Below are positions 14,501 through 25,968 of a stretch of 64,000 bases of DNA, piece by piece. Location of the stretch: NCBI GenBank assembly GCA_014843695.1, contig CM026401.1, positions 28,803,110 to 28,867,109 of the forward strand, in the 5' to 3' direction. The notes under the pieces were generated by a model. The model was not told the DNA's origin. It was given only the letters and a program-made list of their open reading frames with translations, and made no database searches. A program made the position numbers and the translations under genes. How positions within the stretch are numbered: the stretch's first letter is position 1; every line of letters begins with the position of its first letter. The stretch comes from Archivesica marissinica (Eukaryota > Mollusca > Bivalvia > Venerida > Vesicomyidae).

Positions 14501-17500
14501 GCACAAACCCAGACCAAGATGTAGAGAGTGCCCTGGGCACAAACCCAGACCAAGATGTAGAGAGTGCCCTGGGCACAAACCCAGACCAAGATGTAGAGAG
14601 TGCCCTGTGCACAAACCCAGATCAAGATGTAGAGAGAACCCTGTGCACAAACCCAGATCAAGATGTAGAGAGTGTCCTGGGCACAAACCCAGATCAAGAT
14701 GTAGAGAGTGTCCTGTGCACAAACCCAGATCAAGATGTAGAGAGTGCCCTGGGCACAAACCCAGATCAAGATGTAGAGAGTGTCCTGTGCACAAACCCAA
14801 CAAGATGTAGAGAGAACCCTGTGCACAAACCAGACCAAGATGTAGAGAGTGCCCTGGGCACAAACCCAGACCAAGATGTAGAGAGTGCCCTGGGCACAAA
14901 CCCAGACCAAGATGTAGAGAGTGCCTGGGCACAAACCAGACCAAGATGTAGAGAGAACCCTGGGCACAAACCCAGACCAAGATGTAGAGAACCCTGGGCA
15001 CAAACCCAGACCAAGATGTAGAGAGAACCCTGGGCACAAACCCAGACCAATATATAGAGAGTGCCCTGGGCACAAACCCACCAAGATGTAGAGAGAACCC
15101 TGGGCACAAACCCAGACCAAGATGTAGAGAGAACCCTGGGCACAAACCCAGACCAAGATGTAGAGAGAACCCTGGGCACAAACCCAGACCAAGATGTAGA
15201 GAGTGCCCTGGGCACAAACCCAGACCAAGATGTAGAGAGAACCCTGGGCACAAACCCAGACCAAGATGTAGAGAGAACCCTGGGCACAAACCCAGTCAAA
15301 TATAGAGAGTGCCCTGGCACAAACCCAGACAAGATGTAGAGAGAACCTGGCACAAACCCAGACCAAGATGTAGAGAGTGCCCTGGCACAAAACCAGATCA
15401 AGATGTAGAGAGAACCCTGTGCACAAACCCAGACCAAGATGTAAAGAGAACATGTGCACAAACCCAGACCAAGATATAGAGAGAACCCTGGGCACAAACC
15501 CAGACCAAGATGTATAGAGAACCCTGGGCACAAACCCAGATCAAGATGTAGAGAGTGCCCTGTGCACAAACCCAGACCAAGATGTAGAGAGAACCCTGGG
15601 CACAAACCCAGACCAAGATGTAGAGAGAACCCAGGGCACAAACCCAGTCTAAGATGTAGAGAGTACCCTGGGCACAAACCCAGTCCAAGATGTAGAGAGT
15701 GCCCTGGGCACAAACCCAGTCCAAGATGTAGAGAGTGCCCTGTGCACAAACCCAGTCCAAGATGTAGAGAGTGCCCTGGGCACAAACCCAGTCCAAGATG
15801 TAGAGAGTGCCCTGGGCACAAACCCAGACCAGATGTAGAGAGTGCCTGGGCACAAACCCAGACCAAGATGTAGAGAGAACCCTGGGCACAAACCCAGACA
15901 AGATGTAGAGAGTGCCCTGGGCACAAACCCAGACCAAGATGTAGAGAGAGCCCTGGGCACAAACCCAGATCAAGATGTAGAGAGAACCCTGTGCACAAAC
16001 CCAGATCAAGATGTAGAGAGTGCCCTGTGCACAAACCCAGACCAAGATGTAGAGAGAACCCTGTGCACAAACCCAGATCAAGATGAAGAGAATGCATAGT
16101 GCACAAACCCAGACCAAGATGTAGAGAGAACCCTGGGCACAAACCCAGACCAAGATGTAGAGAGTGCCCTGGGCACAAACCCAGTCCAATATATAGAGAG
16201 TGCACTGGGCACAAACCCAGACAAAGATGTAGAGAGAACCCTGGGCACAAACCCAGACCAAGATGTAGAGAGTGCCCTGGGCACAAACCCAGACCAAGAT
16301 GTAGAGAGAGCCCTGGGCACAAACCCAGACCAAGATGTAGAGGAACCCTGGGCACAAACCCAGACCAAGATGTAGAGAGTGCCCTGGGCACAAACCCAGA
16401 CCAAGATGTAGAGAGACCCTGGCACAACCCAGACCAAGATGTAGAGAACCCTGGGCACAAACCCAGACCAAGATGTAACCCCACAAACCCACCAAAAACC
16501 CCCAACAACAAAACCAAGATATAGAGAGAACCCTGTGCACAAACCCAGTCCAAGATGTAGAGATGCCTTGGCACAAACCCAGACCAAGATGTAAAGAGTG
16601 CACTGGGCACAAACCAGACCAAGATTAGAGATACCCTGGGCACAAACCCAGATCAGATATAGAGAGTGCCCTGGACACAACCCAGACCAAGAGTATAGAG
16701 TGCTTTGGGCACAAACCCAGTCCATATGTAGAGTGCCCTGGGCACACACCCAGACCAAGATGTAAAGAGTGCATTGGGCACAAACCCAACCAAAAAAACC
16801 CCACAACCCAGACCAAGATGTAAAGAGTGCCCTCGGCACAAACCCAGACCAAGATTTAGAGAGAACCCTGGGCACAAACCCAGATCAAGATGTAAAGAGT
16901 GCCCTGGGCACAAACCAACAAGAATAGAGACCCTGGGCACAAACCCAGACCAAGATGTAAGAGTGCCCTGGCACAAACCCAACAAGATATAGAGAGTGCC
17001 CTGGGCACAACCCAGACCATGATGTAAAGAGTGCCCTGGGCACAAACCCAGTCCAAGATGTAGAGAGTACCCTGGGCACAAACCCAGACCAAGATGTAGA
17101 GAGTGCCCTGGGCACAAACCCAGTCAAGATGTAGAGAGAACCCTGTGTACAAACCCAGATCAAGATGTAAGAGTGCCCTGGGCACACACCCAGACCAAGA
17201 TGTAGAGAGTGCCCTGGGCACAAACCCAGACCAAGATGTAGAAACCCTGGGCACAAACCCAGACCAAGATGTAGAGAGAACCCTGGGCACAAACCCAGAC
17301 CAAGATTTAGAGAGAACCCTGGGCACAAACCCAGACCAAGATGTAGAGAGAACCCTGGCACAAACCCAGTCCATATAGAGAGAACCCTGGGCACAAACCC
17401 AGACCAAGATGTAGAGAGAACCCTGGGCACAAACCCAGACCAAGATGTAGAGAGAACCCTGTGCACAAACCCAGACCAAGATGTAGAGAGAACCCTGGGC

Positions 17501-20500
17501 ACAAACCCAGACAAGATGTAGAGAGAACCCTGGGCACAAACCCAGACCAAGATGTAGAGAGTACCCTGGGCACAAACCCAGACAAAAAACCCACCAAAAA
17601 ACCCAAACCCAACAAAAAACCCCACAACCCACCAAAGAGTGCCCTGGGCACAAACCCAGACCAAGAGTAGAGACCTGGGCACAAACCCAGCCAAATTAGA
17701 GAGAACCCGGCACAAACCCAGCAGATTAAGAGTGCCCTGCACAAACCCAGCCAAGATTAGAGAAACCTGAACCCAGCAAAGTAGAGAGCCCTGGGCACAA
17801 ACCCAGCCAATTAAAGGCCTGGCACAAACCCAGACCAAGATGTAGAGAGTGCCCTGGGCACAAACCCAGACCAAGATGTAGAGAGGCCCTCACAAACCCA
17901 GACCAAATTAGAGAGAACCCTGGCACAAACCCAGACCAAGATGTATAGACCCTGGGCACAAACCCAGACCAAGATGTAGAGAGAACCCTGGGCACAAACC
18001 CAGTCCAATATATAGAGAGTGCCCTGGGCACAAACCCAGACAAAGATGTAGAGCGAACCCTGGGCACAAACCCAGACCAAGATGTAGAGAGTGCCCTGGG
18101 CACAAACCCAGACCAAGATGTAGAGAGTGCCCTGGGCACAAACCCAGACCAAAAAACCCCACAAACCCACCAAAAACCCCACAACCAACAAAAAAACCCC
18201 ACAACCCAACCAAAAAGAGTGCCCTGGGCACAAACCCAGACCAGATGTAGAGAGTGCCCTGGGCACAACCCAGACCAAGATGTAGAGAGAACCTTGGGCA
18301 CAAACCCAGTCCAAGATATAGAGAGAACCCTGTGCACAAACCCAGTCCAAGATGTAGAGAGTGCCTTGGGCACAAACCCAGACCAAGATGTAAAGAGTGC
18401 ACTGGGCACAAACCCAGACCAAGATTTAGAGATACCCTGGGCACAAACCCAGATCAGGATATAGAGAGTGCCCTGGACACAAACCCAGACCAAGATGTAT
18501 AGAGTGCTTTGGGCACAAACCCAGTCCAATATGTAGAGAGTGCCCTGGGCACACACCCAGACCAAGATGTAAAGAGTGCATTGGGCACAAACCCAGACCA
18601 AGATGTAAAGAGTGCCCTGGGCACAAACCCAGACCAAGATGTAAAGAGTGCCCTCGGCACAAACCCAGACCAAGATTTAGAGAGAACCCTGGGCACAAAC
18701 CCAGATCAAGATGTAAAGAGTGCCCTGGGCACAAATCCAGATCAAGATATAGAGTGCCCTGGGCACAAACCCAGACCAAGATGTAAAGAGTGCCCTGGGC
18801 ACAAACCCAGATCAAGATATAGAGAGTGCCCTGGGCACAAACCCAGACCATGATGTAAAGAGTGCCCTGGGCACAAACCCAGTCCAAGATGTAGAGAGTA
18901 CCCTGGGCACAAACCCAGACCAAGATGTAGAGAGTGCCCTGGGCACAAACCCAGACCAAGATGTAGAGAGACCCTGTGCACAAACCCAGACCAAGATGTA
19001 GAGAGTGCCCTGGGCACAAACCCAGACCAAGATGTAGAGAGTGCCCTGGGCACAAACCCAGACCAAGATGTAGAGAGTGCCCTGGGCACAAACCCAGACC
19101 AAGATGTAGAGAGAACCCTGGGCACAAACCCAGATCAAGATGTAGAGAGTGCCTGGCACAAACCCAGACCAAGATGTAGAGAGAACCCTGGCACAAACCC
19201 AGACCAAGATGTAGAGAGTGCGGCACAACCCAGACCAAGATTAGAGAGAACCCTGGGCACAAACCCAGACCAAGATGTAGAGAGAACCCTGGGCACAAAC
19301 CCAGATCAAGATGTAGAGAGAACCCTGTGCACAAACCCAGACCAAGATGTAGAGAGAACCCTGGGCACAAACCCAGACCAAGATGTAGAGAGAACCCGGG
19401 CACAAACCCAGCAAAAAAACCCTGGCACAAACCCAGACCAAGATTAGAGAGCCCTGGGCACAAACCCAGACCAAGATGTAGAGAGAACCCTGTGCACAAA
19501 CCCAGACCAAGATGAAGAGAAACCCTGGGCACAAACCCAGACAAGATATAGAGAGAACCCTGGGCACAAACCCAGACCAATATGTAGAGAGAACCCTGGG
19601 CACAAACCCAGACAAAGATGTAGAGAGAACCCTGGGCACAAACCCAGTCCAATATATAGAGAGTGCCCTGGGCACAAACCCAGACAAAGATGTAGAGCGA
19701 ACCCTGGGCACAAACCCAGACCAAGATGTAGAGAGTGCCCTGGGCACAAACCCAGACCAAGATGTAGAGAGTGCCCTGGGCACAAACCCAGACCAAGATG
19801 TAGAGAGAACCTTGGGCACAAACCCAGTCCAAGATATAGAGAGAACCCTGTGCACAAACCCAGTCCAAGATGTAGAGAGTGCCTTGGGCACAAACCCAGA
19901 CCAAGATGTAAAGAGTGCACTGGGCACAAACCCAGACCAAGATTTAGAGATAACCCTGGGCACAAACCCAGATCAGGATATAGAGAGTGCCCTGGACACA
20001 AACCCAGACCAAGATGTATAGAGTGCTTTGGGCACAAACCCAGTCCAATATGTAGAGAGTGCCCTGGGCACACACCCAGACCAAGATGTAAAGAGTGCAT
20101 TGGGCACAAACCCAGACCAAGATGTAAAGAGTGCCCTGGGCACAAACCCAGACCAAGATGTAAAGAGTGCCCTCGGCACAAACCCAGACCAAGATTTAGA
20201 GAGAACCCTGGGCACAAACCCAGATCAAGATGTAAAGAGTGCCCTGGGCACAAATCCAGATCAAGATATAGAGAGTGCCCTGGGCACAAACCCAGACCAA
20301 GATGTAAAGAGTGCCCTGGGCACAAACCCAGATCAAGATATAGAGAGTGCCCTGGGCACAAACCCAGACCATGATGTAAAGAGTGCCCTGGGCACAAACC
20401 CAGTCCAAGATGTAGAGAGTACCCTGGGCACAAACCCAGACCAAGATGTAGAGAGTGCCCTGGGCACAAACCCAGTCCAAGATGTAGAGAGAACCCTGTG

Positions 20501-21058
20501 TACAAACCCAGATCAAGATGTAGAGAGTGCCCTGGGCACACACCCAGACCAAGATGTAGAGAGTGCCCTGGGCACAAACCCAGACCAAGATGTAGAGAAT
20601 GCCCTGGGCACAAACCCTGACCAAGATGTAGAGAGAACCCTGGGCCCAAACCCAGACCAAGATTTAGAGAGAACCCTGGGCACAAACCCAGACCAAGATT
20701 TAGAGAGAACCCTGGGCACAAACCCAGTCCAAGATATAGAGAGAACCCTGGGCACAAACCCAGTCCAAGATATAGAGAGAACCCTGGGCACAAACCCAGA
20801 CCAAGATGTAGAGAGAACCCTGGGCACAAACCCAGACCAAGATGTAGAGAGAACCCTGGGCACAAACCCAGACAAAGATGTAGAGAGAACCCTGGGCACA
20901 AACCCAGACCAAGATGTAGAGAGAACCCTGGGCACAAACCCAGACCAAGATGTAGAGAGAACCCTGGGTACAAACCCAGTCCAAGATGTAGAGAGAACCC
21001 TGGGTACAAACCCAGTCCAAGATGTAGAGAGTGCCCTGGGCACAAACCCAGATCAAGA
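11501..21058. repeat. 36-bp satellite array with internal dyad and higher-order blocks
   Basis: About 265 copies of a 36-bp unit built from GATGTAGAGAGTGCCCTGGG and CACAAACCCAGACCAA. Each unit contains CTGGG-CACAAA-CCCAG, a 5-bp inverted repeat with a 6-base loop. As 36 is 12 codons, both strands show long 12-residue periodic reading frames (plus: DVESALGTNPDQ; minus: GFVPRALSTSWS), but these break often and shift frame. A diagnostic block starting GATCAGGATATAGAGAGTG recurs at 13543, 16651 (damaged), 18452 and 19971, showing segmental duplication. About 16430-18230 contains many indels and odd CCCCACAAACCCACC inserts. Confidence 0.95.
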
Positions 21059-21085
21059 TGGCTGTTATAAATGACAATAAATATC

Positions 21086-21625
21086 ATGTCTGGTTTTTCT
21101 ATTACCTCCCTTGCAGATACAGTGTGTGTGATTACGTTTATTTATCGTCGCTACCGGTTGCCAGTATGAGCGACGCATCCTGAAGAGATTAGTCATTTTA
21201 GATTGTGGAAGATAGTGCAATGATACAGACAGAGACCCATTCCAGAGTCTCCTCTGGTTCTTTTACGTGCACGGTGTAAAGCACCGACACGAGAACTCGG
21301 TTTAACATCCCATCTGAAAGACTGTTAATTTTATTAGTGTCAGACGGGGGATCGGCAGATAAAAGTCCGAATTATCATGACATATATAGGGGTCCTTTTA
21401 GTTGGACTACTTTGTTTTTACTATTGTTCCCTAACGAGATGTTGCGATATGATAACATGTCGAGCAAAAATAATTTAATTATTATATGAAGAGAAAACGG
21501 ATGAATAGTGATGCATGTCACGGTGCAACGGGAACGACGGCGAAATCAGAGAAAAATAATTAGCAGACATGTCATCCTTAAAGGGTATTCAGGGGAAGTA
21601 ACTGACTAGTGTCTCTCGTTGGAAA
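21086..21625 (+). mobile_element. Element D, copy 1 (unexpanded), interrupted by a SINE
   Basis: This segment shares blocks, in the same order, with 40893-41240 and 45455-45770. The blocks are a TCTATTACCTCCCTTGCAGA-type start, a stretch like CTTTGTTTTTACTATTGTTC, an A-rich GAAAACGG/AAACAGAG block, then TCCTTAAAGGGTATTCAGGG followed by GTAACTGACTAGTGTCTCTC. In the other two copies the last motif is expanded into 32-bp and 24-bp arrays; here it is single. A SINE A copy sits inside at 21120-21354. The element class is not recognised. Non-autonomous Helitron-like elements of bivalves with tandem-repeat cores are a possible comparison (inference). Confidence 0.55.
21120..21354 (-). mobile_element. 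SINE family A, copy 1, 5'-truncated, with target-site duplication
   Basis: In plus orientation it runs from the SINE 3' end (TTTATTTATCGTCGCTACCG) through the conserved body (GAGACCCATTCCAGAGTCTC, TTTTACGTGCACGGTGTAAA) to CAGACGGGGGATCG. There the tRNA-like head seen in other copies is missing. A 7-bp direct repeat GCAGATA flanks it (21113-21119 and 21355-21361), as expected of retrotransposition with incomplete reverse transcription. It is inserted in element D copy 1. Confidence 0.85.
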
Positions 21626-22486
21626 ATGTTTGCTAGTAAAAAGGGTAGCATATCACCCAGAACATATGTTGTGGAAATTGCAACCCGACGCAACATATTA
21701 CTATGAATATAAATTGCAGTCTGTGTTTGTATTTGTGACTGTAGCACCAACTCACCCATCTCACAAAAGTAAAGTATCTGTTTATTATAGTGTCACCCAT
21801 ATTTAAAGGGCCAACAATTTCGGACTTATGACACACCTCTTATGAACAGCAGTACTTCCCGAATCCTATCCTTGCAGGCCAGGTGCCAGACAATCACAAA
21901 CCATTAGTTAACTATTTGGCGGCTCACAAACCAACCATATCAGAATGAACAACCCACGAGGTTAGAACCTTCGACCTCACGCTCCGTTGGCGGCCATATT
22001 ATCGTCAACATCCCTGATATCGACCGTCACCTGTTTTCGGCCTTTGTTTATTCACGTGATTTGTGTTTACATCCGGAATGCGAATGACGCCATTGTTAGC
22101 AAAACAGGTGCGTTTGTACTTATGGATTTCACATATTAGTTATCAAAGAGCAAACTGTGCGTAAAGTAGATAAATTGTCACATTTTATTTGAAAGTATGC
22201 ACATGTTGATGGTTTCATTAATCCCATTTATGTGTCGCCTAAAAATCCCTTAAACAGAGGTAAATATGTTTTTGATTTTGTAAAAGGAGAAATTTCATCG
22301 TCTGCTCAGGAAGGTCACGTGATAGTTATGCGACAATGTCACAATGCGCATTTTACAGGTCAATTCAAATGTAGTGTTCCTCTTACAGCTTTTTAACAAT
22401 TTTTCTTCAAAAATACTATTGTCCAAGATATTTACTATTTATGCTAATTCAGTTTTCATCCTGTTTCTTCATATTCAACATGACGT
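21626..22486. other. Non-coding stretch, no gene recognised
   Basis: I see no exon, RNA gene or tandem repeat here. A 10-bp inverted repeat (CACCTGTTTT at 22028-22037 and AAAACAGGTG at 22101-22110) brackets about 60 bases. It may be the last intron or 3' flank of the minus-strand CAP gene. Confidence 0.5.
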
Positions 22487-22600
22487 CTCTATTCACCAAG
22501 TGCAATGACAAATGCTTATCAGGTTGTTAGAGACATGGGTTTGCCAGTAAAATCGGCAGCAAGACAGTATGGTGTGCAAATCTCCACATTAAATGACATT
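22487..22600 (+). pseudogene. HTH (pipsqueak/pogo-type) transposase fragment
   Basis: A short open stretch in frame with the ATG at 22505 includes SAARQYGVQISTLND. This matches the recognition-helix pattern (AA..YGVP.STL.D) of the helix-turn-helix at the start of pogo/Tigger-like transposases and psq-domain proteins. Only about 35 residues can be read before similarity is lost, and there is no downstream DDE domain in the next kilobase. It is best read as a decayed transposon remnant. The domain match is by eye. Confidence 0.5.
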
Positions 22601-22998
22601 TCTTTCTATGTCACAACTTACCTCATATTAAAGAGTAAGCATAATTTGTTGGGTTTTAAATTCCTCCGTTTCGAGTAACAATTATTACTATGCCCAATGT
22701 TAATTAGCTTTTTGGAACTTAACTGTAATCAACATTTCTGTTAAATGAATTTTCAAGATCGGCCGATAATAGGTATTTTTTTCACAAGCGAGTGAATGTG
22801 TATTTTATTTTGAACATTTGTTATGCAATCTCAGTTTAGACAATTGCATTAAATGCAGAAATGATCATTTTACTTAGTAATATTATTCCACTTGCCGTAA
22901 AAGAAACTGACTAGAAGACATTCACCGAAAAGCCTTAGACGGTCGATTACCGGTAGCCAATGGTAAATGGCATTACATCGCAACATGCAAAACAAAAT

Positions 22999-23248
22999 GC
23001 CACGTATAAACAGCAATGCCACGTATAAACAGCAATGCAACGTATAAACAGCAATGCCACGTATAAACAGCAATGCCACGTATAAACAGCAATGCAACGT
23101 ATAAACAGCAATGCCACGTATAAACAGCAATGCAACGTATAAACAGCAATGCCACGTATAAACAGCAATGCCACGTATAAACAGCAATGCCACGTATAAA
23201 CAGCAATGCCACGTATAAACAGCAATGCCACGTATAAACAGCAATGCA
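22999..23248. repeat. 19-bp tandem array
   Basis: About 13 copies of the unit CACGTATAAACAGCAATGC, with a C/A change at the second base of some units. It is flanked by AT-rich unique DNA. All three minus frames are open through it, giving false reading frames of 102-131 codons rich in Leu, Cys and Tyr. Confidence 0.95.
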
Positions 23249-23840
23249 ACTGCACAATCTTCCAAAATAATTAAAATAATTAATTGTCATCACTAAACAA
23301 GGATTATGCGATCTATAAACTCGCAAAAGTGAAAGTAGGAATTGTCGAAATAGTTAACACGACCCGGAAGGAACATTTGTTTATTATTCAATCCTACTAT
23401 ACAGGGGAGGTAATCGTGTGATACTGACTTTTAGATGTAGATTAATTCAGAGTACTCCGAAAATAAGCGTGTCCACGTGCAACGTTGCGATACAACGGTA
23501 GATGTGTACGAACACTCTTTGTGGTTATTGTAGGCCCATCTTTATTCATGTTACACGTGCTATTATTCTAGAACTTGTTGATATAAACACATGTCTATGC
23601 TTACTGTTATAATATATATGTACTATAAGCATACCAGATATGCTGTAATGCAATACATGAGTTGATTGTATTATATTGTATATACATTTGTTATGTCAAC
23701 ACACATCCTATTAGTCGAAATGCTCAGATTCTGTCAATACATGGGACAAAAGCATACAATATAATTGGAACTTCCCGTCTCTAGAACTGTTCTTTTCCCG
23801 CCTATTTAATTCCGCTTTATGCCACGAATATCGTACTTAC

Positions 23841-23981
23841 TGTCACAGAGCCCACACATTACGGGGCAGTAATCCTTCTTGATGTTGAAATAGCGCTCAC
23901 ATTCGGCACAGCCTACCGTCCCACCTTCACTGGCACACTGTCTCATGTCCGTACCATTCTCTCCGTACGTCCTGCACATAG
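23841..23981 (-). CDS. Exon: second ShKT-like Cys-rich domain of the CAP gene
   Basis: The exon is 141 bases long. Acceptor: TTACAG then CTATGTGCAG; donor: GACA then GTAAGT. Two leading bases complete the Ala codon begun by the exon at 25606-25698. It encodes 46 residues with seven cysteines and the ending YFNIKKDYCPVMCGLCD. That is the CP.MCG.C signature of ShKT domains, small six-cysteine disulphide folds common in metazoan extracellular proteins. An additional Cys in the previous exon (SSFGCRY) could complete the pairing. The exon ends with one base of the next codon, so at least one more exon must follow to the left; I could not find it. Confidence 0.82.
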
Positions 23982-24034
23982 CTGTAATAGTAGTATAGAA
24001 AGGTTAATTTCAATTTGTGGAAGTCGTGAGTTCG

Positions 24035-24325
24035 TGTTAGCTTCAGGTGGTAGATGCCCGGAGCTCGCACCCATATGTAGCCGTTCCGAGTGTGCCCTTA
24101 GGCAAAGCAATTAAACTGCACATTGCCTCCTTTCTCCCTTATGGTGATGGGTTGCAGCTTGCTTGCGGAAGGTCGGTGGTTCTACCAGAGTACCAGTCCG
24201 TGTCTGAAACACGTCTCTAAGACACGTCTCTAAGACACGTGGTCTTCCTCCACCAATACTCGCTGGAGAGTCGCCATATAACCTAAGCTATTCGTGCGAC
24301 CTAACCCCCCCAACCACCCCCAAAC
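24035..24325 (+). mobile_element. Composite SINE: family C body joined to family B 3' half
   Basis: The left part matches family C (GCTTCAGGTG..., GTGCCCTTAGGCAAAGCAAT, CCCTTATGGTGATGGG). It passes without a break into the family B core (GCGGAAGGTCGGTGGTTCTA, TCTTCCTCCACCAATACTCG, TGGAGAGTCGCCATAT). A 13-base motif with AAGACACGT is locally duplicated at about 24213-24240. It ends in a C-rich then A-rich tract (CCCCCCCAACCACCCCC). It is either a chimeric SINE or one copy inserted precisely into another; no target-site duplication was found. Confidence 0.6.
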
Positions 24326-24916
24326 AAAAAAATGTGTCCTAATACAATGGAATTAACCAAAGAATCGAACTCGGAGAGAACTTTGAAACATGGATACTTC
24401 GCTGTCCGCCCTGACCACAGGTGCTCACCGATTTCTCACAGAATCATAGCAGTTCCTCAAAATCCATCAATTACTAGTTGTGTATTGTGCATATACAGAC
24501 ACAGCTCAAAACAATAACCCCGGTTTCTTCGGCGGGGTAACTAGTTGTGGCTTGGCAGCATATAACGTGTGACCCCACTGGGGAATTGGTTCCGGGTGGT
24601 AGAAAGTAGTTTTTAAAGCAGACCATAATTTAATGATGTTTACTGTAGAACCAGAGACTGTTTGCATTTCTTATTGTGATTGTGGTGCATCTGTGGCATT
24701 TGTGCTCATTTGAAGACGACTTTTGTGCATTTATTTCAGTACTACTTGCTCAAGCGCATTGGTGAGTAAGCAGCCCTACATGACAGCTAAGATTCCTACG
24801 CGTTCCATTTTAACCGGTGTTACAGCAAGCAGCAGCCCTGGAGTTTACAGAACTGCATGCGGTAAATGTGGATTCTTGTTTGGAATTGAAAATGTGACCG
24901 TGACAGTTCATCGATA
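24326..24916. other. Intronic stretch without recognised features
   Basis: This lies in the intron between the linker exon and the second ShKT-like exon. The reading frames of 61 and 67 codons on the plus strand show no family resemblance and no splice context. I see no RNA gene. Confidence 0.5.
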
Positions 24917-25490
24917 CATACAGTGATGTGCAACCTATAGCACGAAGAAGGAGAACATACAGCGATGTGCATCCTATAGCACGAAGTAGGAGAACATACA
25001 ACGATGTTCATCCTATAGCACGAAGTAGGAGAACATACAGCCATGTGCATCCTATAGCACGAAGTAGGAGAACATACAGCGATGTGCAACCTATAGCACG
25101 AAGTAGGAGAACATACAGCGATGTGCAACCTATAGCACGAAATAGGAGAACATACAGCGATGTGCAACCTATAGCACGAAGAAGGAGAACTGGAGAACAT
25201 ACAGCGATGTGCATCCCATAGCACGAAGTAGGAGAACATACAGTGGTGTGCATCCTATAGCACGAAGTAGGAGAACATACAGCGATGTGCATCCTATAGC
25301 ACGAAGTAGGAGAACATACAGCGATGTGCATCCTATAGCACGAAGTAGGAGAACATACAGCGATGTGCATCCTATAGCACGAAGAAGGAGAACATACAGC
25401 GATGTGCATCCTATAGCACGAAGAAGGAGAACATACAGCGATGTGCATCCCATAGCACGAAGGAGGAGAACATACAGTGGTGTGCATCCA
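24917..25490. repeat. 39-bp tandem array
   Basis: About 14.7 copies of a unit containing GTAGGAGAACATACAGCGAT and GTGCATCCTATAGCACGAA. One unit near 25190 carries a partial internal duplication (GGAGAACTGGAGAAC). As 39 is 13 codons, several frames on both strands stay open (plus: HPIARSRRTYSDV). It lies in an intron of the CAP gene and ends about 110 bases downstream of the linker exon's donor in the direction of transcription. Confidence 0.95.
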
Positions 25491-25605
25491 TAAGGCAAGA
25501 TACAATCTACGCTACTGCTGTTACCCCACCCACCGGTGTACCGGAGAATGTCGTACTACGTCATAATGCCCAAACGAACCATGCAAACCCACGTGACCTC
25601 CTTAC

Positions 25606-25698
25606 CTTTGTCATCGCGGACTCCAGTATACCGGCATCCAAACGATGAGGTGAATGTGGTTATGTTGGGAGTTGTAACAGCGGTGTTGCTGGATCCGC
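25606..25698 (-). CDS. Exon: Thr/Ser-rich linker of the CAP gene
   Basis: The exon is 93 bases long. Acceptor: GTACTACAG then GCGGATCC; donor: GACAAAG then GTAAGG. Two leading bases complete a Gly codon with the G left by the first ShKT exon, and one base is left for the next exon. The single open frame gives 30 residues, beginning SSNTAVTTPNITTFTSSFGC and ending RYTGVRDDK. The Thr/Ser-rich part with an NIT sequon looks like an O- or N-glycosylated spacer between Cys-rich modules. The other two frames contain stops, supporting the assigned phase. Confidence 0.78.
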
Positions 25699-25742
25699 CT
25701 GTAGTACAATAACATGATTTAAAGTTTTCTGAACGAATTTGA

Positions 25743-25955
25743 AGTTAAAATCATGAATTCATGAAGCTGAAATCGTGAATTCATGAAGTTGAAATCGTGA
25801 ATTCATGAGATGAACGAGTTCATTCTTGAAGCTGAACGAGTTAATTCATGAAGCTGAACGAGTTAATTCATGAAGCTGAACGAGTTCATTCATGAAGCTG
25901 AACGAATTAATTCGTGAAGCTGAAATCGTGAACTCATGTGAAAATCGTGATTTCA
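25743..25955. repeat. 22-bp tandem array
   Basis: About nine diverged copies of a unit with GAATTCATGAAGCTGAAATC or TGAAGCTGAACGAGTTAATT. It begins about 45 bases upstream (in transcript sense) of the linker exon acceptor. The branch-point region of that intron therefore lies in or next to the array. Confidence 0.85.
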
Positions 25956-25968
25956 TAAAGTTAAAGTA

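Noticed and set aside
11756..16643. Minus-strand frames of up to 1177 codons with 12-residue period (LGLCPGHSLHLG)
   Set aside because: The 36-bp unit is 12 codons and lacks stops in most frames. The reading phase drifts through all frames at indels, and no frame is preferred.
24917..25490. CRISPR-like regular repeats
   Set aside because: Units are contiguous without unique spacers, and the context is a eukaryotic intron.
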